Source of the DNA: an uncultured Litorilinea sp.
GTDB taxonomy: Bacteria; Chloroflexota; Anaerolineae; Caldilineales; Caldilineaceae
Assembly: GCA_946885925.1 (NCBI GenBank)
Contig: CAMPHP010000028.1
Coordinates: forward strand, 1-12,826
Reading direction: 5' to 3'
DNA: 12,826 nucleotides
Part shown: positions 8,192 to 12,826 of the stretch, piece by piece
Layout of the letters: every line of letters begins with the position of its first letter
Position numbering within the stretch: the stretch's first letter is position 1
The notes under the pieces: model-generated
What the model was told of the DNA's origin: nothing
Database searches by the model: none
Seen by the model: the letters and a program-made list of their open reading frames with translations, nothing else
Program-made: the position numbers and the translations under genes

Positions 8192-8483
8192 GGGTTCTTG
8201 CCTATCTCTCCTCGGGATTAGACCGGGTTTGCCAGTAAAATTGGCAAATTACAGTTCATGGATCAGATGTTCTGCGAATTTACTTGTATACCATGACGTG
8301 AAAGCATTATGGAAAGTTACGGTTTTACGTGTATTTTTGTCCTTGATGGCAAGCAACATTGCTGGACAGCGCGCGAATTCCCGCCTGTGCAGATTGCGGG
8401 ACGTAATCTGGCTACATGGCAAAGTCGATTTGACGCTAAGAATGAAGGCCCATTAAACTCCGACCTATTGTCTTTGCTATTTC
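8192..8483. other. Divergent intergenic region, AT-rich
   Basis: This gap separates the divergent L,D-transpeptidase and EamA transporter genes. It contains the 21-bp inverted repeat at 8228-8248 and a weak minus-strand promoter: TTGCCA (8247-8242) and TCTAAT (8222-8217) with a long 19-bp spacer. An open frame beginning at 8309 runs across it, but I do not call it a gene. I see no RNA gene and no convincing plus-strand promoter. Confidence 0.5.
8228..8248. promoter_or_regulatory. 21-bp inverted repeat, possible operator
   Basis: TTTGCCA (8228-8234) and its exact complement TGGCAAA (8242-8248) flank a 7-bp A/T-rich centre, GTAAAAT. It lies 37 bp upstream of the L,D-transpeptidase start, overlapping a possible -35. 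The symmetry suits a dimeric repressor. There is no T-run, so a terminator is unlikely. No regulator gene is next to it. Confidence 0.4.
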
Positions 8484-9503
8484 ATGTATATTTGCTGTCT
8501 CATTCAAAGCCGTCTCATTCAAAATGGTATCCTCAACTTGATTACTTCTTCACCTGTAGAGACTGTCACCCCTTCCTCGACCCCGGATGCGTCATCCATC
8601 AATCGTGTCATCTGGACAGGATGGGCGTTTGGCCTTGGCAGTACCATTGCTGGTGGCATGGTCACGCCAATGGCACGCAGCGTCATTGTGGATGGCATGG
8701 CCCCTTCCACCCTTCTACTCGTTCGACTGGGGTTGACTACCGTGCTTCTGGTCACAACTCTGGCACTCGCCGCACCGCATAAGCTCAGAATCACCATGCG
8801 TGGCTTATGGCTGATGGCAATTGTTGGGGTGTTGGCTGGCGTCGAGATTTGCACCTACTTCTGGTCGCTCTCCTATGTGGATGCGGCGACCACTTCGATC
8901 CTAAAATCGGTGCAACCATTAGTCGTGTTAGTGCTATTAGTTTTTGGTGGGGAGCGCATGACAAGTCGCCACTGGTCGCGGCTGGGATTGTCAATGGTGG
9001 GGATTTATCTGCTCGTGGGATTGGGGGGAAAGGTCGATCCCTTTGGGGTCTTCCTCATCTGTCTTTCGCTAATCTTCTATGCCTTGCAACTGGCATTGGT
9101 GCAATGGTGGTTAAAATCGTATGACACCTGGACAACTGCCTTTTACCTCACAGCCTTCACGACCCTGGTCATCACTATCTGGTGGACAAGCCAAGGCGCA
9201 CCCTGGGTTGCTCCCACAATGCACGAATGGCTGATCATCGTTGTCCTGGCAGTCGTAGGAACCTACTTCGCCCGTCTTGCCCTCTTTGCTGCCATCACTC
9301 GCATCGGCAGCGGGCAAATCGCACTACTCTGGCCCCTGCAAACTCTGATCTCGATTGTCCTGGCGGTCATCTTCCTGCAAGAAAGATTGAGTGCCATCCA
9401 ATGGTTCGGCGGTGTGCTAGTCTTGGCAGGAGCTTTCTTAGCCATGCCAGGTGTGCAGTTACGCTGGCCTCGCCGCCTCAAGGTCGTCCAACCACCTGTC
9501 TAA
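8484..9503 (+). CDS. EamA/DMT-family transporter, likely exporter
   Basis: Integral membrane protein of 339 aa from the drug/metabolite transporter superfamily; members usually export amino acids, metabolites or drugs, and the substrate cannot be named. Two EamA repeats are visible, about 46-178 and 190-322, with roughly ten hydrophobic segments. The family-typical end of repeat 1 reads SYVDAATTSILKSVQPLVVL (130-149) and GGERMTSRHWSRLGLSMVGI. Repeat 2 has ITRIGSGQIALLWPLQTLIS (271-290), then FLQERLSAIQWFGGVLVLAG. The first 40 residues are poorly conserved and polar. The ATG at 8484 has no Shine-Dalgarno sequence, and TTG at 8538 is an alternative that would remove 18 residues. A 12-bp direct repeat lies inside this doubtful leader. 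The gene is alone on its strand and ends at a bidirectional terminator. Confidence 0.88.
   Translation: MYICCLIQSRLIQNGILNLITSSPVETVTPSSTPDASSINRVIWTGWAFGLGSTIAGGMVTPMARSVIVDGMAPSTLLLVRLGLTTVLLVTTLALAAPHKLRITMRGLWLMAIVGVLAGVEICTYFWSLSYVDAATTSILKSVQPLVVLVLLVFGGERMTSRHWSRLGLSMVGIYLLVGLGGKVDPFGVFLICLSLIFYALQLALVQWWLKSYDTWTTAFYLTAFTTLVITIWWTSQGAPWVAPTMHEWLIIVVLAVVGTYFARLALFAAITRIGSGQIALLWPLQTLISIVLAVIFLQERLSAIQWFGGVLVLAGAFLAMPGVQLRWPRRLKVVQPPV
8497..8523. repeat. 12-bp direct repeat near the transporter start
   Basis: GTCTCATTCAAA occurs at 8497-8508 and 8512-8523, a 15-bp period. It falls between the two candidate start codons (8484 and 8538). If translation begins at 8538, the repeat is in the leader and could be a regulatory site. 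Confidence 0.55.
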
Positions 9504-9528
9504 TCCACCCACCTTTGCCCTAAACAAA

Positions 9529-9560
9529 CAAAGCCCATCCGGATCATTGGACGGGCTTTG
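9529..9560. terminator. Bidirectional terminator between transporter and dehydrogenase
   Basis: CAAAGCCC (9529-9536) pairs with GGGCTTTG (9553-9560). The stem continues past one A-C mismatch with TCC/GGA and closes an 8-nt loop. A and T runs on the two arms allow use on either strand, for the convergent genes ending at 9503 and 9604. Confidence 0.8.
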
Positions 9561-9603
9561 CACAATATTTCTATTTTGCTCTCGAGGCCGAATTACTTCA
9601 TGT

Positions 9604-10590
9604 CTACCTCAATGTCCCCGCTGTCCATACCGCAGGGTTGACCACATCAGCAGGACGCTCGCCAGAGAAGAAGGCCAGCACACGCTCCACTGCCATGCGC
9701 TCAATACGCTCGCGACCTTCGGCTGTCACCGTGGCGCTGTGCGGGGTCGCCACGATGAGCGGGTGATTGCGCAGCACATCGTCCACCTCCGGTGGTTCAG
9801 GGTCAAACACGTCAATCCCCGCGCCCCCCAAATGCCCGCTATCCACCGAAGCCACCAATGCCTCTGGGTCTACCAATGGCCCGCGCGCCATGTTGAGCAA
9901 ATAGGCCCCAGCCTTCATTTGTGCCAACCGGTCTGCATTCATCAGCCGGTGAGTCTCTGGCGTCACTGGCACATGCAAGCTGACAAAATCTCCTTGGCTG
10001 ATCACTGTATCCAGGTCAGCCAGTTCTACACCCAATTGAGCCGCCTGTTCGGGTGTAACATAGGGATCATAGGCCAGCACACGCATATCAAAACCATTGC
10101 GGCAGATTTGAGCCACACGCCGCCCGATCCGCCCCAGCCCCACCAAACCAAGCGTCTTGCCTTGCACCTCCATGCCCGCCAGGGGACCTGTGCGCGGGCC
10201 AAATTTCCCGGCAGCCAAATTATCATTGCCCTGCTTAATCCGCTTGGCAAGATTCAGCAACATGGCGACCGTATGCTCGGCAGTGGATTCAGTCGGCCCA
10301 TCGGGCGTATTGCAAACCACAATGCCATGCGCCGTGGCATCCTCCAAATTCACATTGTCCACGCCAATCCCCGTGCGTGTCACCATGCGTAAGTTGGGGA
10401 GTTGGCGGAACAAATCAGCTTGATAACGTACAACAGACGAAGCCAAAATGGCCTGAGCAGCCTGCGCTTCAATCGTAGCGTCCGAGCCAAGACGTCCAAC
10501 ACTTACATGAACATCTGGCGGTAACATCGATAATGCATCGGAAGAAAAGGGCACTTCGACCCAAACATGGGTCAAGGTAGGATGACTCAT
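9604..10590 (-). CDS. D-isomer-specific 2-hydroxyacid dehydrogenase
   Basis: NAD-dependent oxidoreductase of 328 aa that interconverts a 2-hydroxyacid and a 2-oxoacid. Its closest look is to 3-phosphoglycerate dehydrogenase (SerA) or hydroxypyruvate reductase. The Rossmann motif is G151-L-G153-R-I-G156, with D175 at the end of beta 2, so NAD is expected rather than NADP. Catalytic residues fit R236 (NMARGPLVD), E265 (DVFDPEPP) and H284 (TPHSATVT). TGIGVDNVNL (73-82) is typical of SerA-like proteins. There is no C-terminal ACT or intervening domain, so serine feedback of the classical kind is not expected. An in-frame TTG at 10617 would add nine residues; ATG at 10590 is preferred because AGAGG (10599-10595) precedes it by four bases. 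It lies 72 bp downstream of the LysM gene on the same strand with no clear terminator between, so co-transcription is possible. The exact substrate is unknown. Confidence 0.9.
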   Translation of the reverse strand: MSHPTLTHVWVEVPFSSDALSMLPPDVHVSVGRLGSDATIEAQAAQAILASSVVRYQADLFRQLPNLRMVTRTGIGVDNVNLEDATAHGIVVCNTPDGPTESTAEHTVAMLLNLAKRIKQGNDNLAAGKFGPRTGPLAGMEVQGKTLGLVGLGRIGRRVAQICRNGFDMRVLAYDPYVTPEQAAQLGVELADLDTVISQGDFVSLHVPVTPETHRLMNADRLAQMKAGAYLLNMARGPLVDPEALVASVDSGHLGGAGIDVFDPEPPEVDDVLRNHPLIVATPHSATVTAEGRERIERMAVERVLAFFSGERPADVVNPAVWTAGTLR

Positions 10591-10662
10591 ACTGCCTCTT
10601 GGGCCGATCTTGGCCAAAAAATGGGTGGGGAGTAATGGATTTGGAAAAGGAGTGGCACAAAT

Positions 10663-11772
10663 TTAGCGCCAGGTAAAGCTACGTAGCTCGCTAGGTGGGC
10701 TAGCTGCCTCCAACGCATATTGGTTGTTGACGCCAGGCTTCACCCGCACCACCGACACCTGCCATGCATAGGTCGCTGCTTCGCCATTGGTGGGGGCAAA
10801 GTTAGTCTCCAGCCGGTAGCTTGTCGTTTTGGTCCAAATGCTTGGGAAGCTGTGCGCCGGACCACTAATCGGATAGACCAACAGCACGTACCATTCATTA
10901 GGAGCCAGCACATCCACACTGATCCAGCGTAAGAGTGCCGCTTCTCCTGCAGGCACGACCTCTTCATTGGCAGGGCCAAGCGGCCGCGGTTCAGCATAGA
11001 CCGGACCCGGTTCACCACCAGGCGCTGCACCAGCAGTTTCACCCTCGTCCGTCGAAGCCAACACTTCAGCAGGCACTTCGCGCACGGGAACCATCAACAC
11101 ATCACCCGGAAGAATAAAGTCATTCGTGGTGAGGCTATTGATTACAATAATCTCTTCCACTGTGCTGCCAAAGCGATTGGCAATCGAGATAATGGTATCG
11201 CCTGGCTGTACCGTATATTCAAAGCGCGATTCAACCGTTGAGCCTGTCGCTTCCTGATTAGCAGGGATCGACACCGGGACCATCAGTTCATCCCCCGTGC
11301 GAATCAGTACATCGCTCATATTGTTGGCGGCCTGGATATCGCTCACCGTCACCCCATAGAGCGTAGCAATCGACACGAGTGTTTCCCCTTCTTGCACTCG
11401 GTGACGGATTACACCGTTGGCACTCGCAGTGGGGATCGGTGTGGGCGCTGTCGACTCCAGCGTCATCGTAGCGGGCACGGTCGCTGCTAACATCGGGATG
11501 CTGGTCGGTAGAATTGCCGCAACTCCTTCGCCAGCCGCTTCCTCCGGGCGCGGTTGACTGGCGATGCGCCACCAGACTGCTAATACCACTAAAACAGCCA
11601 CTACGAGTAGTGCATCGATCCAGGAGACCCGTTGCCTGCGTTTCTTTTGAATGCGCAGGTCGTGCCCGCACATAAAACAGCTTTCAGCATCGCGAGCAAC
11701 TCTTGTTCCACAATTGGGACAGCGCCGCTCAGCGATCACTGTAGAAACTTGTTGTCTAGCCATCATCGCCAT
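10663..11772 (-). CDS. Zinc-ribbon, single-pass membrane protein with two LysM domains
   Basis: Envelope protein of 369 aa, probably binding peptidoglycan. A short cytoplasmic zinc ribbon has C18-PN-C21 and C32-FM-C35. A basic stretch KKRRQR (43-48) precedes one membrane segment (about 52-70), placing the rest outside. A Ser/Thr/Pro linker leads to two LysM domains: 122-167 (HRVQEGETLVSIATLYGVTV) and 185-230 (YTVQPGDTIISIANRFGSTV), each ending in a (D/G)-x-LMVPV motif. Residues 257-369 form a beta-rich C-terminal domain with PAGEAALLRWISVDVLAPNEWY (275-296 in part), a type I associate with Anaerolineae-like envelope proteins. No catalytic domain is visible. In-frame ATGs lie at 11772, 11766 and 11763. 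A perfect extended -10 overlaps the first, so 11766 or 11763 is likely the real start and the transcript may be leaderless. Confidence 0.85.
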   Translation of the reverse strand: MAMMARQQVSTVIAERRCPNCGTRVARDAESCFMCGHDLRIQKKRRQRVSWIDALLVVAVLVVLAVWWRIASQPRPEEAAGEGVAAILPTSIPMLAATVPATMTLESTAPTPIPTASANGVIRHRVQEGETLVSIATLYGVTVSDIQAANNMSDVLIRTGDELMVPVSIPANQEATGSTVESRFEYTVQPGDTIISIANRFGSTVEEIIVINSLTTNDFILPGDVLMVPVREVPAEVLASTDEGETAGAAPGGEPGPVYAEPRPLGPANEEVVPAGEAALLRWISVDVLAPNEWYVLLVYPISGPAHSFPSIWTKTTSYRLETNFAPTNGEAATYAWQVSVVRVKPGVNNQYALEAASPPSELRSFTWR

Positions 11773-11779
11773 TATAGCA
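11771..11779 (-). promoter_or_regulatory. Extended -10 promoter of the LysM gene, overlapping its first ATG
   Basis: On the minus strand TGCTATAAT (11779-11771) is a perfect extended -10 (TGn plus TATAAT). A weak -35, TTGCTC (11801-11796), is 19 bp upstream. Transcription would begin about seven bases downstream, near 11764, at the ATGs at 11766/11763 and past the ATG at 11772. Confidence 0.5.
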
Positions 11780-11958
11780 CTAGAGTAGTACCAGAGAGCA
11801 AGTACAATTCGCCTGGTATTTTCTAATTAGACGTAAATGAACAGATTCGCCCTACGGAATGCCCCAATTGACAGGCAGCGTAGCGACAAGCGTGAATCAA
11901 AAAGAAAAAACGCCTAACTTTCATGCTGAGATCAAAAACAAAATCAACCAACAACAAA

Positions 11959-11983
11959 ACGGGGAGCCGAGTGAGCTCCCCGT
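11959..11983 (-). terminator. Terminator of the cytochrome c gene
   Basis: A 9-bp perfect stem, ACGGGGAGC (11959-11967) with its complement (11975-11983), closes a 7-nt loop. Read on the minus strand it is followed by TTTTGTTGTTGG. It lies about 40 bp after the cytochrome c stop codon. Confidence 0.85.
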
Positions 11984-12023
11984 GAATACCTCATCTTCAA
12001 CTTCAAATGCGAGTACGCGACGC

Positions 12024-12569
12024 TTATTCGTGTTGAGCGAGCAGGTAGGCCACCAAGTTCGCCAAATCCTCGACAGGGATTGTCTCACCGTATGTGGTGG
12101 GCATGACACCCGACGGATAATCTGGCACCACAAAAGCCCCAGGCTCGACGATGCTGGTGTAAATATACAATGCTGGGCTTTCCCCAGGTCGGCGATTGGT
12201 CGCAGTATCGGCCAAATGGAACCACGTAGGACCTGTCATGGTCACGGCAGGGTCTACACTATGACAACCAACACAACCATTCGTCAGCGCTACAGTCTCA
12301 CCCTTGCTCGGATCCGCAGCCGCCAACGCCGCGGCAAAATCAGCAGGCAACCCTGCCGTCACCTCTTCGGGCGTCAAGCTGGCAAACTTGAGCGGCTCCG
12401 CTGTCGGTTCAACCACGATTTCCCCGCTGGATTCGTCAGCATAAAGTTGGGCACCCAACTCTGGCGAAATCAGTCGCGCATTGGCATTGGGCACGCACCC
12501 AGCCAACAACACCCCAAGGGCCACACAACATAACAAAAATCCAAACGATCGGCGATGCAGCAACTTCAT
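12024..12569 (-). CDS. Lipoprotein class I cytochrome c
   Basis: Membrane-anchored monoheme electron carrier of 181 aa. Residues 8-24 are a hydrophobic signal segment ending in the lipobox L22-A23-G24-C25, so the mature protein should carry a lipid at C25 on the outer face of the membrane. The heme site is C99-V-G-C102-H103, and the likely sixth ligand is M156 in GVMPTTYGE. The C-terminal helix [14 protein letters not shown] (166-179) is the usual end of class I c-type cytochromes. A linker of about 60 residues separates anchor and heme domain. It could serve a terminal oxidase or alternative complex III, as small cytochromes do in Chloroflexota, but neither is in the window. The open frame reaches 12614, yet the signal peptide and GGAGG (12578-12574), four bases before ATG 12569, fix the start. 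Confidence 0.92.
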   Translation of the reverse strand: MKLLHRRSFGFLLCCVALGVLLAGCVPNANARLISPELGAQLYADESSGEIVVEPTAEPLKFASLTPEEVTAGLPADFAAALAAADPSKGETVALTNGCVGCHSVDPAVTMTGPTWFHLADTATNRRPGESPALYIYTSIVEPGAFVVPDYPSGVMPTTYGETIPVEDLANLVAYLLAQHE

Positions 12570-12628
12570 ACGTCCTCCAGCACTTCCCAGTGAATGGGGA
12601 GAGAATAGTGTCAATCAGATCATGTGGT

Positions 12629-12657
12629 AGTGTAACACAGCGTACAAAGAGGGCCAA
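12629..12657 (-). promoter_or_regulatory. Promoter of the cytochrome c gene
   Basis: On the minus strand TTGGCC (12657-12652) and TACACT (12634-12629) are 17 bp apart, the ideal spacing. Transcription would begin about 53 bp before the ATG at 12569, leaving a leader that contains the Shine-Dalgarno sequence GGAGG. Both hexamers are partial matches. Confidence 0.35.
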
Positions 12658-12736
12658 GTTATCTAGCCTGTTGCGCTTTTATTCACAAGTTAGGCACGCC
12701 CTCATAAAAAGCCTCTATGCCAATTTCCGGCGTATA

Positions 12737-12808
12737 GTTCTGTCACTCCGTAGGAGTCTCTCTGCTCTGCGCGCCCCAGAGAGATGCCTGCGGCATGACA
12801 GACGCACT
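12737..12808. repeat. 72-bp cloverleaf repeat unit, first copy
   Basis: The unit begins GTTCTGTCACTCCGTAGG, which recurs exactly 72 bp later at 12809. It folds fully: outer stem TCTGTCA (12739-12745) with TGACAGA (12796-12802). Arm 1 is CTCC-GTA-GGAG (12746-12756). Arm 2 is TCTCTCTG (12757-12764) with CAGAGAGA (12777-12784) around a 12-nt loop. Arm 3 is TGCC-TGC-GGCA (12785-12795). The arms follow each other with no unpaired base. This looks like a REP/MITE-type palindromic repeat; it codes for nothing visible. Confidence 0.8.
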
Positions 12809-12826
12809 GTTCTGTCACTCCGTAGG
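12809..12826. repeat. Start of a second copy of the 72-bp repeat, cut by window end
   Basis: The last 18 bases are identical to 12737-12754. A six-base spacer (CGCACT, 12803-12808) follows the first copy's outer stem. The copies therefore stand head to tail, and the array probably continues past the window. Confidence 0.8.

Noticed and set aside
8309..8782. 157-codon plus-strand open frame in the gap before the transporter
   Set aside because: It lacks a Shine-Dalgarno sequence, runs 300 bp into the clear EamA gene in another frame, and turns His/Cys/Trp-rich there. The first 60 residues look somewhat protein-like but resemble nothing I know.
9451..10392. 313-codon plus-strand open frame opposite the dehydrogenase
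   Set aside because: It is antisense to a gene with complete NAD-binding and catalytic motifs, and its translation is His/Cys/Gln-rich with no domain.
11859..12533. 224-codon plus-strand open frame opposite cytochrome c
   Set aside because: It covers the minus-strand terminator and a gene with a clear lipobox, heme motif and Shine-Dalgarno sequence; its translation has no recognisable feature.
12737..12826. Possible CRISPR repeats at the right edge
   Set aside because: The intervening 54 bases are fully palindromic with the repeat, forming one cloverleaf unit, and no cas gene is present.

Overview
The window carries eight protein-coding genes of ordinary bacterial architecture. There is no RNA gene, phage, insertion sequence or CRISPR array that I can see. 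The gene set points to an aerobic or facultative Chloroflexota bacterium (Anaerolineae/Caldilineae/Ardenticatenia-like). It combines a menaquinone prenyltransferase, a lipoprotein cytochrome c, a zinc-ribbon/membrane/LysM protein and a multi-SH3 L,D-transpeptidase. This placement is an inference from protein style, not from a marker gene.

Layout: a short DnaE-type DNA polymerase III alpha subunit (18-3200, minus) diverges from menA (3259-4155, plus) across a 58-bp promoter region. A GNAT acetyltransferase (4271-4867) and a tandem-FKBP prolyl isomerase lipoprotein (4876-5847) follow as a tight plus-strand pair. A 14-bp-stem bidirectional terminator (5903-5937) separates them from a convergent L,D-transpeptidase with SH3 repeats (6002-8191, minus). 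An intergenic stretch of about 290 bp holds a 21-bp inverted repeat. An EamA/DMT exporter (8484-9503, plus) comes next, and a second bidirectional terminator (9529-9560) separates it from a 2-hydroxyacid dehydrogenase (9604-10590, minus) and a LysM protein (10663-11763 or 11772, minus). A lipoprotein cytochrome c (12024-12569, minus) has its own promoter, Shine-Dalgarno sequence and terminator. The right edge (12737-12826) contains one full copy and the start of a second copy of a 72-bp repeat.

The genes do not form one pathway. Common themes are the cell envelope (L,D-transpeptidase, LysM protein, FKBP lipoprotein) and respiration (MenA makes the quinone, cytochrome c carries electrons).

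The two most interesting signals are non-coding. First, the right-edge repeat can fold into a four-way cloverleaf in which every base between the outer stem arms belongs to one of three consecutive hairpins, with no unpaired junction base. Second, three genes without a Shine-Dalgarno sequence (dnaE, the GNAT gene and the LysM gene) each have a promoter-like -10 element placed 4-8 nt before an ATG. That is the spacing expected for leaderless mRNAs, while the genes with Shine-Dalgarno sequences do not show it.
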